From the NCBI GenBank assembly GCA_029339505.1, contig JAQISU010000166.1, forward strand, positions 4,223,501 through 4,287,500: 64,000 nucleotides of DNA. Reading direction: 5' to 3'. Shown one piece after another: positions 21,183 to 30,984 of the stretch. Position numbers and translations under genes: made by a program. Source of the stretch: Unio delphinus. Its lineage: Eukaryota > Mollusca > Bivalvia > Unionida > Unionidae. The notes under the pieces are model-generated. The model made no database searches. It saw only the letters and a program-made list of their open reading frames with translations, and was not told where the DNA came from. How positions within the stretch are numbered: position 1 is the first letter of the stretch; each line of letters opens with the position of its first letter.

Positions 21183-24100
21183 CCCTGGAAAGATGCTCAA
21201 TTCAATCTCGATATAGTTTCTAATACACCAAAGAATACAATTCTTGATAAAGCCATGATTAGTAAAATCAGAGACTGTTTTAATGAATTCAAGCGTGATG
21301 GAGCATCTTATTGTTGGTCAACATTTCGAATTGATGGTGTTGTTGATGCTACCATGAATGATGAAAAAGCAGCAGTGATAATTTCACGTGTTGGGGAAAA
21401 AAGACATTTTTTCCGAATCAAATTCATTATCGAAGTCGATGGCAAATGGATTATTAAGGATAAATTTGAACCAATCCTCAAGAATAAAAAAGCTGTCATT
21501 GTGAGTAGAGATTCCAAACCAGGGATTCTAACCGGCATTGACAAACCATACTACGAAAGATCTTATCCCGTAACAGCAATGGTTTATGGGATATATCCGT
21601 TAAATGATAAACCCGATATCGCAAAACTAGCTCCTATGAAATATTCGTCAGGGCTTAATTGTGTAGCAGAACGAATAATAGAACACTTCACAAATGCATC
21701 CCGAGGAAATAAACTAACTGATCTGCGACGTAGGAAAATAACCGAGTGGGAACTGACAGTGAAACAGCATGGTGCAAAGATTTCTGATATAGCTAAATTA
21801 GAAACATCATTACGATTCCCAATAACCGTTATGACGATAACCGGAGAGGTTTTATACGAACCGAAATATAACAAAAATGGAGCGCCAATACAGATTATTG
21901 ATCATAACAAACACGCGTGGACACCTGCGGTAACAATATTTCCACGAGAACGAACCGTGAAATATATCCCTAAGGAGTTCGTCGGGGATGTTTTCTATGA
22001 AGAGAAATTATTCGATGCTATTCATGCGTTGTGTAAGGATGATCCTGTGTCAGTGTGGTTACTTAGAAGTGATGAAGAATTCGATCAATTTGTAAAACCA
22101 AACGGTGAATTATATCGCATTGAAGAATTAGATAACAGAATGAGAAAAATCGCTAGTGATTTTTCACCGGAGAATTCCCATGAAAAACTACTCACGGATA
22201 GTTTTACTATTCCATCAGTGGTAGCTCACTTCGCAAGAAAAAAAAACTCATGGCGTCCAACACGAAGTGATTTTCTCGAGGATGTTAAATTGAGTTGCGT
22301 CGAATTTGGTCATGGAGGACTGTGGAATACGAAATACTCACGTGATGGTATGATTTCAATTGATATATCCGCGTGTTATCCCGGAAGTTTTCTCGGGTAT
22401 GGGGAATGCGCTGAGTACTTCAAACGATTTGGACACCCCACGCATGAAATGACTCGTGTTGCGATTAATGGACCATTGCCTGATTTTGATTTAACCGGAT
22501 TCGCTCGTGTGATATCATTTGAATTAGCCACAGGGTTACATCCGTGTAGTTATGTTTGGCTCGGTAGACACCTATCTGAAAAACATTGGATGCCAATAGT
22601 GCTATTGAGATATATGATTGATTGTGGTATGCTAATATCGTTGATTGTTTCCGAGGCTATTATATGCTATCGAGTTCAGAAAGAAGTTTGGCTACCACAA
22701 CCCGATCTAGATAGAATAATCAACGAACTACGAAAACAGTTTCCAGATTTCAGTGAAGAAGAAATCATAAATTGGTCTAAGAAGTTATTTGAAATTAAAA
22801 AAGAACAAGCAAAAGATCTCGGAAGAAGAATAATCGGTAAATTTACCCAGGGTGGACGATACGATAACGCAAAATACTCTTCGCGGTTGATCATAGATGT
22901 CGCTGAATACGATTTTATTGTAGCGGATTTAATGAAACAAGGAAAACTTGTATCCCGTAAGGATGCTTTTCTATCCAATGGTGAGAAATTAGGTACGGTT
23001 GTTACCTACTGTGATGGATATAATTCCCAGTACACACATTTGAGAAGTTCAATGCTAGCCTATGCTTCTATTAATCTATTTTCGATGATAAATAGATTTC
23101 CTAATACCGCGGTTAGAGTGGCCACTGATTCGATGTATATACACAATAAGTACAAATCAGCTGTAGCGGCATTCACAGATCCCGAAGAAAATTGGGGGCG
23201 TTGGCGATTTAAAAAGGAGATGCTACATGAGTATTGTGAATCCGCAGACGTTGCCATGGATGATAAATATCTTTGTTGTAACCGTATTGAAATTCAATCA
23301 GAATTTTCTAATGCACCACCGGTATCCGATCCAGTATGTAGATATAAGACAGTTTATTTAAACGGTTGTGGTGGGTCAGGAAAGACAACTCGTGCAATTG
23401 AATTATTTCGTCGTGGAAACGCTAGCGTTTCTAACATGATTGTGCTAACACCGACTCACAGACTCGCCAGAGAGATGATACAACGAGGGGTAAATGCTTG
23501 CACTTATCACAGTTTTTTTCGATGGAAGGGTGACAAATGGACTCCTGAGCGTATGGGTGATAAATTCATTCCTGAAATCATAATTTGGGATGAAATATGC
23601 ACAGTGTCATTAGATGTATTAAAAACATTTCTTGAGTGGTTGTTAAACAAAAACACAAAAGTCGTCATGTGCGGTGATCAAGGCCAACCACCACCATTTG
23701 TCGGTGCATCTCCACATGAATGGCTAAAGGGTTTTGTAGACTACTATGAAGAAATCACCACTGATTATAGATCACTTGATGAACGATTACGCGAGTTCAA
23801 AGCGCTAATTAGATTACAACCGGATAGAATCCAATGCGAAATAGCGCGTGAAGTGATTTCAGAAACCCCAATGAATGATTTCTGGGAAGCGTGGAGACCA
23901 AACGATTTGATCATTGCAAGTAGAAAAATAGTCAGGGATACACTTCAGATGAAGTTATTTGAATTGCATAAAGAAAAATTTGCAACGCTTCCAGTACCCC
24001 TTTGTTATAGGCCATCGGATACACGAAAACAGAATATTGAAGTTGATATTCCAGGACAGAGTGAAAAACAAATTCTCGTATTAAATGATATTGTGCTGGT

Positions 24101-24425
24101 TGATATCAATGTCGTTGAAGATGCATTGCGTGCTAATAAATCCCCGTGGACGCTAGGATACGCAGCAACAATACACTCTTCACAGGGATTGACTATATCG
24201 AATACAATTGTTTGGATGGTGGATAATCACATCGAATGGTCAAATTTAGTCTATCTCGCAGTATCCAGAGTACGAAACATAAATCAACTTCGAAGAGTTG
24301 TTTTCGATGATAATGACACAACAATAAGTGATATTGATGTTAGCATCATTAATAAAAAAACTCTCCGGTTACAAACAACAGGACAAAAAAAAAACAACGA
24401 GAATTTGATATTGATGCTGAACTAA
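21102..24425 (+). CDS. Divergent family B DNA polymerase fused to SF1 helicase
   Basis: A 1107-residue protein expected to copy the element's genome. Residues 1-27 are the last repeat unit. Residues 170-200 (SSGLNCVAERIIEHF) and 390-410 (EFGHGGLWN) are conserved-looking but unassigned. The polymerase palm has motif A DISACYP (421-427), a motif B-like IGKFTQGG (578-585), and motif C VATDSMYI (673-680). I see no DxE exonuclease motif. The helicase has Walker A GCGGSGKTT (755-763), Walker B IIIWDEI (827-833), motif III GDQGQPPP (858-865), a GYAATIHSSQGLT motif (1019-1031) and YLAVSRVR (1051-1058), as in Pif1/RecD-type SF1 enzymes. Ordinary Polintons have a protein-primed PolB without a helicase. 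The frame ends after an A10 run, beyond which a zinc tail lies in -1 frame. Confidence 0.85.
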   Translation: MKEFKRLLKISPRFNLDKPKKTSKRDYPWKDAQFNLDIVSNTPKNTILDKAMISKIRDCFNEFKRDGASYCWSTFRIDGVVDATMNDEKAAVIISRVGEKRHFFRIKFIIEVDGKWIIKDKFEPILKNKKAVIVSRDSKPGILTGIDKPYYERSYPVTAMVYGIYPLNDKPDIAKLAPMKYSSGLNCVAERIIEHFTNASRGNKLTDLRRRKITEWELTVKQHGAKISDIAKLETSLRFPITVMTITGEVLYEPKYNKNGAPIQIIDHNKHAWTPAVTIFPRERTVKYIPKEFVGDVFYEEKLFDAIHALCKDDPVSVWLLRSDEEFDQFVKPNGELYRIEELDNRMRKIASDFSPENSHEKLLTDSFTIPSVVAHFARKKNSWRPTRSDFLEDVKLSCVEFGHGGLWNTKYSRDGMISIDISACYPGSFLGYGECAEYFKRFGHPTHEMTRVAINGPLPDFDLTGFARVISFELATGLHPCSYVWLGRHLSEKHWMPIVLLRYMIDCGMLISLIVSEAIICYRVQKEVWLPQPDLDRIINELRKQFPDFSEEEIINWSKKLFEIKKEQAKDLGRRIIGKFTQGGRYDNAKYSSRLIIDVAEYDFIVADLMKQGKLVSRKDAFLSNGEKLGTVVTYCDGYNSQYTHLRSSMLAYASINLFSMINRFPNTAVRVATDSMYIHNKYKSAVAAFTDPEENWGRWRFKKEMLHEYCESADVAMDDKYLCCNRIEIQSEFSNAPPVSDPVCRYKTVYLNGCGGSGKTTRAIELFRRGNASVSNMIVLTPTHRLAREMIQRGVNACTYHSFFRWKGDKWTPERMGDKFIPEIIIWDEICTVSLDVLKTFLEWLLNKNTKVVMCGDQGQPPPFVGASPHEWLKGFVDYYEEITTDYRSLDERLREFKALIRLQPDRIQCEIAREVISETPMNDFWEAWRPNDLIIASRKIVRDTLQMKLFELHKEKFATLPVPLCYRPSDTRKQNIEVDIPGQSEKQILVLNDIVLVDINVVEDALRANKSPWTLGYAATIHSSQGLTISNTIVWMVDNHIEWSNLVYLAVSRVRNINQLRRVVFDDNDTTISDIDVSIINKKTLRLQTTGQKKNNENLILMLN

Positions 24426-24610
24426 TAATCACTTTGAAGAAACAACAGAATAATCACTGCGCGAGTTGCAATTGTATAATGCGTTGGCAGTATTCGGATA
24501 AGGATCCTCGCCAATTCACCGTAGACAGAAAAAATAACAATCTCGGTCATGTCAGAAATAATGTGATGTTGACTTGTCTTGAGTGCAATAGACGCAACGG
24601 TGCTAGTTAA
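24385..24610 (+). pseudogene. Zinc/HNH-like C-terminal tail of the polymerase, in the -1 frame
   Basis: The reading frame one base back from the polymerase is open from the A10 run (24385-24394) to a TAA at 24608-24610. It carries a CASCNC pair near its start, FTVDRKNNNLGH in the middle and CLECNRR at the end, the spacing of a four-Cys zinc-binding HNH-like module. It has no ATG of its own suited to expression, so it must be reached through a frame change. It ends 8 bp inside the convergent integrase remnant. Either a base was lost from the A run, or the heptamer A AAA AAC at 24389-24395 directs a -1 shift. Confidence 0.65.
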
Positions 24611-25548
24611 GACCATGCGGTGGCAATTGAGTATCCTCGGGAATCACTTGTAGTTGTTGTCGAGTAAATCCTCGTTGAGGGGCAGTTGAATCCAGTTTAT
24701 AGACTGGAGGTCTACCCGTAGATCGTGTTATACTAGATATCTTATGCGTAGTGACGCTCCAAATAGGATCAGTAGCCGTTTTTCTACCCCCTTCAAGCTC
24801 TCCTGGTTCGTATAAGTACCTCACAATGACACTACTACCAAGAATTGGTTCTTTGAAATCTTTTTGTGGTTGTACGGGTATTGACTTCTTTTTAATCGCG
24901 TTGATAGGTTTCATGTTGATTGTTCTAGTAATCTCGTTATTCAGTGCAGTAATCACAGATGGTAATCTTTTAACCCATTCACTGGATCGCTTTTCTTGAA
25001 TGAATTCTTTTGCGTATTGATATCCAAATAACCGCTCAGCAATCGTTCAATTAAATCGTTCTACAATGGCCTGATCGCGATGTAGCGCAGTATGCCCTCG
25101 TCGTAATGGTGACATTATGATGTTTCATTGTAGATAACACTGCACCCTGAAATTCCTTGCCAGGATCAACCTGCAATAGATTTGGCCAGTGCAGAGGACC
25201 TCGTCGATAAATCCTTTCAAATGCAGAAGCGACTTCAGTGGCCGATTTTGTTTTCAGCGGTTCTGCTTCTTTGTATCGACTCGCAACATCAACTACGGTT
25301 AACGCATATTTGTAACCACGATCATGTGGCAGAAATAATATATCAGCCTGATGAACTTCATTAGGAGCGGTCACATCAAAATGCGAGAATTGAATTTGTT
25401 TAGGCGGTGGTAGATAAATTTGCCATAGTGCCTGTTTGGATAACCAATTAGCCGCAGTGGTTTTTTTCACTTTTGCAGCGCTAGCGAGTTTATTGATTGC
25501 AGCGTTACCCCTCCAGTATCCCCTCGGAGAATAATAAATTGATTCCAT
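24603..25548 (-). pseudogene. INT: Broken retroviral-type integrase
   Basis: The Polinton integrase would insert the element. The N-terminal part (from ATG 25548, MESIYYSPRGYW) has WLSKQALWQIYLPPP, the first catalytic Asp in HQADILFLPHD and the second in LLQVDPGKEF. A one-base frame change at about 25100-25106 ends this part. In the new frame VERFN supplies the catalytic Glu (codon 25059-25061), some 35 residues after the second Asp, the DD35E spacing. A TGA at 25047-25049 then interrupts it. The C-terminal part (24603-24956) has the SH3-like region with YLYEPGELEGG, ATDPIWSVTTHKI and PPVYKLD. Two lesions make a functional product unlikely. The 3' end converges on the polymerase tail. Confidence 0.88.
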
Positions 25549-25552
25549 ATTA

Positions 25553-26071
25553 TTAATTACCGGCACCTAACATCAATTTACTTTTCATAGCCGATTTTAT
25601 TAAAAATGAAGCCAATTTTTCTTTAAAAGATTTATCAGGAATAGCATTTAACGCATGAATTAATTTCACATCTGCTAGATGCCTGTTTTGCAGATTGCTG
25701 CTTTTATAAGCAACATCATGAAGGTGACAGGTCTTATCAATGGCGTTTATTGGTTCTTCACCGGGGTTGGGTTGATTTTGATTATTGAGTCTGATATCAA
25801 GTCTGGTTCCCGGTCCACAGTAGCTATATCCTGGAAGGTGCTTTTCTCCGGGGTACTTTGCCCATGGGGTTCCAGGGAGCTTTGCCAATTTGGCTGCGAT
25901 ATCACCTCCTCGTTTTTTTTTTAAATCAGATCTCATAGACACAAATCTAAATTTCTTTGTACCACATTGCACGCATTTACCAGAAAGCGCTGATCGGTTA
26001 TTTTTAGTTGTAATCGTCGTCAAGTCATCTGTGCCAGTACGCGTTTTACACTTCATACAATATAGATCCAT
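25553..26071 (-). CDS. Zinc-ribbon / phospholipase A2 fusion protein
   Basis: A 172-residue protein. Residues 1-40 form a zinc ribbon with C5-x2-C8 and C33-x2-C36. Residues 65-140 match the parvovirus VP1/Polinton type of phospholipase A2: LPGTPWAKYPG, the calcium loop YCGPGTRLD (84-92), the catalytic pair in CHLHD (His118, Asp119), and an acidic residue in RHLADVK. In parvoviruses this enzyme breaches endosomal membranes during entry; a similar use here is inferred. The C terminus is basic and helical. It overlaps the integrase start region and diverges from the ATPase gene with only five bases between start codons. Intact. Confidence 0.8.
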   Translation of the reverse strand: MDLYCMKCKTRTGTDDLTTITTKNNRSALSGKCVQCGTKKFRFVSMRSDLKKKRGGDIAAKLAKLPGTPWAKYPGEKHLPGYSYCGPGTRLDIRLNNQNQPNPGEEPINAIDKTCHLHDVAYKSSNLQNRHLADVKLIHALNAIPDKSFKEKLASFLIKSAMKSKLMLGAGN

Positions 26072-26076
26072 AATTT
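26072..26076. promoter_or_regulatory. Five-base gap between divergent start codons
   Basis: The PLA2 gene starts at 26071 on minus and the ATPase at 26077 on plus. Their promoters must lie inside each other's coding sequence. If the ATPase uses the next ATG (26089) the gap is 17 bases. Confidence 0.5.
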
Positions 26077-26748
26077 ATGTATAGAAATATGGATATAATT
26101 GATTTTTCAGCGACTAAAACAAGAGAACCAGTTAAGCATCATGCAGCGCTACCAAACTCTATCCGGATGATTATAATCGGGCCATCTGGATCCGGTAAAA
26201 CGCAATTGTTGCTCAATTTATTAATGAGATGGATGAAGTGGGATAAGTTGTATTTAATTGCCCCTAGCGTAGATAATCAACGATGTTATGAAGTGCTAAA
26301 AGATTTTAACGAGAATGCATCAGAAATTAAGGGTGAGAACGCCATTGATTTTATAACCGATATTGATGAAGCACCGAGCATTGATGATATTGATGGAGAT
26401 ATTAACAATTTAGTCGTATACGACGATATAATGTTGGATAAACAAAAGAATCCTGCTAGAATATTTTCCCGTGGGCGTCACAAAAACACTGACGTGATAT
26501 ATGTCACTCAACGCTACACTCAGGTTCCAAAAGTGATCAGAGATAACTGCAATTTATTGTCTGTATTCAACGGAGTTGATACTCATACTCTTAGAAATAT
26601 TTGGCAGACATGGTGTTCTGATATGGACTTCAATCAATTTAAAAACTTCTTTAGTCATGCTCAGTCAAAACCACACGGATTCGCAACAATAAATTTGCAT
26701 GATCCTCGGACACGATATCGTATCGGACTGGATCAAATATTCGGTTAA
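26077..26748 (+). CDS. ATP: FtsK/HerA-type genome-packaging ATPase
   Basis: A 223-residue ATPase of the A32-like family that pumps DNA into the capsid. Walker A is GPSGSGKT (35-42), Walker B NLVVYDDI (111-118), the arginine-finger region FSRGRHKN (130-137), and the sensor VTQRYTQVPK with Gln145. Length is typical for Polintons. An alternative ATG at codon 5 would shorten it slightly. The last seven codons and the stop lie inside the right terminal inverted repeat, so the left TIR carries a copy of this gene end. Intact. Confidence 0.9.
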   Translation: MYRNMDIIDFSATKTREPVKHHAALPNSIRMIIIGPSGSGKTQLLLNLLMRWMKWDKLYLIAPSVDNQRCYEVLKDFNENASEIKGENAIDFITDIDEAPSIDDIDGDINNLVVYDDIMLDKQKNPARIFSRGRHKNTDVIYVTQRYTQVPKVIRDNCNLLSVFNGVDTHTLRNIWQTWCSDMDFNQFKNFFSHAQSKPHGFATINLHDPRTRYRIGLDQIFG

Positions 26749-27053
26749 AATCATTTATTATTTTTTGTTAACCCAGAACTGAAAACTTTAGCAGCAGAGA
26801 GGGTGGATGACCACATCGTTGCGACCAAAATTAATTAAAAAATCGTAAAAGTCTCCGTTTTCATTTTTTTTAGTTAAAATGAGATTTCGTAGGGAAAGCT
26901 CGTTAAGATTTCAATAAATTTTTTGTCTGAAATAGTTGTAGGGTTTGCCCCTGAGACATTTTTTTTGGTTAAAATGAGATCGTAGGAAGGCTCGTTTTAG
27001 GATTTCAATCAAAATTTTGTCTGAAAACGTTGTAGGATTCACCCTCTCTGCTG

Positions 27054-27055
<2 letters not shown>
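26725..27055 (-). repeat. Right terminal inverted repeat (331 bp)
   Basis: Reverse complement of 12457-12787 with two substitutions. It ends CACCCTCTCTGCTGCT at 27055, directly against a TA tract. The same internal 82-bp duplication and 16-bp nested inverted repeat (26790-26805 against 27040-27055) are present. Confidence 0.97.

Positions 27056-27121
<66 letters not shown>
27056..27121. repeat. (TA)n tract flanking the Polinton on the right
   Basis: Pure TA repeats; together with 12254-12456 this is probably one original microsatellite split by the insertion. Confidence 0.97.
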
Positions 27122-27124
<3 letters not shown>

Positions 27125-28960
27125 TTATAGTATACGAGGACGTGAAATAATTCTTTGTTTGACTCCGCTGATAACTGGGAAAGCCTCTGATGTTGCACCA
27201 TCGAAGTGTACTGTGCATGTTCTCGTGGAATGACGTCACGACAGCATGCAGTCGTGGGGAGCAGCCGATCGTCTGCAGGAACCTGAAAAGTCCGCTCCGA
27301 CCGACTAGATCAAACGTCTTCGTCATATCTATGAAGGCGGTGGAGAGAGGCAACTGTTGCTTGTAATACAATTCTGATGCAACTGGCGTAGTGAGACAAA
27401 CGTGTCTACAGTTGACCTGCCGGCTCGGAAAAGATATTAGGACTCTGGGCAGACGTGGAAGGCTATGGTCTGCAAGGGCGCGAAGACAACACTGGCAAAG
27501 GCCTTTCCGACGATGCTGAGGAGGGAAATGCTCCGATAGTTGTTGCAGTCGCTACGATCTCATTTGTTCTTGTACAAAGTGACTATGTTGGAGTCGCACA
27601 TGTCCTGGGGGATGTGTACGCTGTTCCCAGCAGAGGCAGAGGAGTATGTGCAGGGACTGGAACAGTACTGATTTACAGTTCTTGAGGACTTCGAGTGGAA
27701 TGCCGTCGTTTCCAGGAACCTTCCCACATGCGAAGCAGTTGATGACTTTTCCGAGCTCCTCTAGGGTAAGTGGTGTATATAGTTCCTCCATGACTGGCAT
27801 GTCTTGGATGACGTCCAGGGCAGTGTCTATGACTATGTACTGGGTTGCATACAGCTCGAGATATTGCTCAACCCTTAGCTGCAGCTATTTCCCCTGGTCT
27901 GTGATGACTTACCCGTCTTGAACATGAAGGGGGCGATCATGGATGTCGTCTTATTGATACCTTCATATATGTCTCTTGCATCCACGGTGTCGGCAGCTGT
28001 TAGTATACTGGCGTAAAGGTTCAACCAGTAGGTATTGACGGTTGTTCTTGGCAGTCCTGAGGGTTTGTAGTGTAATATGGCAGCCTTGTATGCCAGGAGT
28101 GCTGTCTTCCTCAGTCACTGGCGCCATCACCTCCCAGTTGACCTCATAACAGTAGGCATGTTTGTGCTCCTTCAAGTAAATAGTGCTGGCTGGATTGTAC
28201 ACAGCATCACGGAGGTATCACCTCTTGGAGTCTATTGTGTCATCAGGTGTCGCCTTAGTGAGATTTGTTGTTGTTGTTGTTGTTTGGTTTAACGCCATTT
28301 TTTAGCACACGGTAGGCTATACATGGCGGCTAGTATTAACAGTGGAGGAAGAACAAGGGGTCATCGACCCACGAGATACTACTGGCAAGCTTTCTCACAT
28401 ACCCATATTGGCCGAATGTGAGACTCGAACTCACACAAACAGAGAGAGGTAAGATGACATTGATCCGTAACGGAGAGCGCTTTAGAAAACTCGGCCACTC
28501 GGGCCCCCTGAGAGTTTCTTGCAGATTGCTGATGAACTTCTGTGTTTTCTCTGTGTTGCTTGCAAAGCAGGTGTTGATGCGTGGGTGACCCTTCTTGGCG
28601 TGGTGTAGCTTCTTGTGTATTATTCGCACCCTGTTGGTGACGTAGAAATGGGCCGTGTCGCAGTCGGCACTGTGAAACCTGGGGGTGAGGAAGAAACTGG
28701 CTTGATCTGCATGCCTGATGATGATAAGGTCTTGATGGTGCCAGTGGCGTGAAAGTTGGCGTTCCCATGATGCCTGGTGGATCTCCTTGCATTTGAAGTG
28801 TTGGCCACACATATGCAGTGGGAACGAGCACATCTTCATCGGTCGATGACCATTCTCGTTGATCTTTCCCCTTCTGTGAGAGCCGATACATGTGAATCAG
28901 GCCTCGTGGTCATCTTCCACACTGACATTGAAGTCTCCTAGTAAGTAAAGTGTGTGTGTA
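27122..28960 (-). pseudogene. Decayed non-LTR retrotransposon (endonuclease + reverse transcriptase)
   Basis: Minus-strand fragments appear in LINE order. At 28520-28890 an APE-type endonuclease end is seen (WERQLSRHWHHQDLIIIRHAD, then HSADCDTAHF). After an inserted SINE there is a linker region. At 27552-27800 comes the RT N-terminal motif (TLEELGKVINCFACGKVPG, NDGIPLEVLK), and at 27130-27371 the RT catalytic motif A region (AFIDMTKTFDLVGRSGLF, then IGCSPRLHAVVTSFHENM). Frames change between pieces and stops are frequent, so it is inactive. The sequence stops at the TA tract, before the RT YxDD motif. Clade cannot be named safely. Confidence 0.75.
28264..28509 (-). mobile_element. SINE family A inserted in the LINE
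   Basis: Full-length copy: (GTT)n tail at 28264-28281, then body and tRNA head (A box within GAGTGGCCGAGT, B box GAGTTCGAGTCTC read on minus) ending GGGCCC at about 28506. It separates the endonuclease and RT parts of the LINE, so it is younger. Confidence 0.88.
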
Positions 28961-30572
28961 AGAGTTGTTTCCATGATTGTAGTGTGTAAAAGTTATTTGT
29001 AAACAACATATTTAGCCAACTTGTGTCAATGATTGTACTTTAAAATAATATTTGTAAACATGTTTACTTGACTTTGAGTTCAGAAGATTGCTTTTCCAGC
29101 TATAAAGAATATGGTCTACCTGATTTCTTGCAGGTTAGTGCTAATATTTAGGTAAACAGGACTGATCATGCTTAAAACGTTTATGGAATGGAAATTTCCA
29201 TTGCAAATTGCCAATATACTCTTCATTTTATTGTCTTAATTTTGAAATTTAGTTGTTTACGGCTAAATTATCCATTTCTAGCTGAACATCAGTCTTTAAA
29301 ACTCAATTTTATTTTGTTCAGTTATACTATAAAGGAAATATTTAATGAGATTATTCACTGGAATTTCAGAGTCCTCAATGTCTTTTGAGACTCAAACGTT
29401 ATTTGGGGATTAACACGAGTGCCGTAAAAGACAATGCTCAGTTATCTACCCTAATCCAAGTCTTTGCAGAAACCAGAGTAATGTAGTTATGTAACAAGGG
29501 ATTCACAGTGCAATCTCCTGGAAGAAGAGCAGATTGGAAAGACTGGTGCTGCCGTGGTTCTTTAAAAGAGTATCCTTTCACACAATGCTTAACATTACTT
29601 GAGAGCAACTAAAAGAAGATGGTGCGATGAAATAAAATTAATTAGTGTCGCCTTTGAAAAGTAAAAGTGTGCGATAAAATAATGTAAAAGTTGGTACCTA
29701 GCCTGAAAGAACAAATATCAACTTAGAATTTTGTAATTGAAATCATAGGAGAAAAACACATAGTTGCGCGGACGGTAAAAATGAAAATTAATCTATCTGT
29801 ATAACTAATGAAAGTATAATTTAAATGAAAAAAATTAAATGCATTTGTCTCGGAGGGCAAATTACATCGTCTGACATTTCCTCACTTTGACAGCGTACAC
29901 TGATGTCTTTGGTCTCTGATAATTTAAAATATAGTGACATTATCGTAAAGAATGTGGAATAATTTCTCACTGAAAAGAATAAAAAATGTAGACGTCGCCC
30001 ACATGTTAAGTTATGTTTTCTACGTTTGATGCCTTATATATTGAAACAGGTTGGCACAAATGTCTGATGGTACTCGCTATTTGCAAAAATTCATAACATG
30101 TCAGCAAGACTATTTGAAACGCAAAAATCCTCATCTCTCTTGTAAAAACAATGATTTAATGGAAAAATAATACCAATATAAAATATTAAATACACCTAAA
30201 TATGTTTCTGTGCTAGGTATGTATTGTGTCAAAAGATACCTAAAAAAAAACTCTGACATGTGTTCTTAAGTATTTCTTGACTTGTTAAAGAATGGTTTAA
30301 ACGTTATTAATTTTAAAAGTTAACTAAATTAACATATTACAGCATACATAGAATACACATATATGTGGTCTTGCAAATTGAATATGAAAACTCTTTGCTT
30401 ACAAATAAGAACAAAGGATGACATTTTGTTGAAAATAAATTAATTTTTCATAAATTATTTAACATTCAACAGTCAACTTTTCTGTATATTTCTGGGTAAA
30501 CAGTACCAACTGTTACACTCTAAATAGGTGTGCGTACTTTTTGAAGCACGGAGTGTTTTAGCGCTTAACATG

Positions 30573-30573
<1 letters not shown>
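28961..30573. other. AT-rich sequence, no gene supported
   Basis: No domain-bearing ORF, RNA gene or tandem array was recognised. Confidence 0.55.

Positions 30574-30648
<75 letters not shown>
30574..30648. repeat. (TA)n microsatellite
   Basis: Uninterrupted TA repeats. Confidence 0.97.
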
Positions 30649-30650
<2 letters not shown>

Positions 30651-30761
30651 TCATCAATAGTGCACTTGATACTGATTAAGTTAAATGCTTTTCTTCACAG
30701 TTGTATTCAACTGTATCAATATATTAATATTATACATGTACTATTATGTTTTTGTTATTGA

Positions 30762-30980
30762 TGTTGTAGTGTTTAACGCCATTTTTCTGCACACGATAGG
30801 CTATACATGGTGGCCAGTATTAAAGGTGGAGGATCAACCCAGGAAAACCCCGGAAAGAACCACCGACCCACGAGAAGCTACTGGCAAGCTTTTTCACATA
30901 CACACATTGGCTGAATTTGAAACTCGAAAACACACAGATAAAGGTGAGATGGCAGTGATCCGTAACGAGAGCGTTCCTCC
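30762..30980 (-). mobile_element. SINE family A copy, head eroded
   Basis: Body and 3' part match the family (GTTTAACGCCATTTTTCTGC, GACCCACGAGAAGCTACTGG). The B box is mutated and the A-box end of the tRNA head is missing. Confidence 0.82.
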
Positions 30981-30984
30981 GTTG

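Noticed and set aside
22676..22978. 100-codon minus-strand ORF within the polymerase
   Set aside because: Antisense shadow of the polymerase gene without any domain.
27455..27685. Plus-strand ORF of 76 codons in the right flank
   Set aside because: It is antisense to the decayed LINE reverse transcriptase, whose motifs are on the minus strand.
28440..28509. tRNA gene
   Set aside because: The A and B boxes belong to the head of a dispersed SINE family with at least five further members here; no intact cloverleaf was supported.
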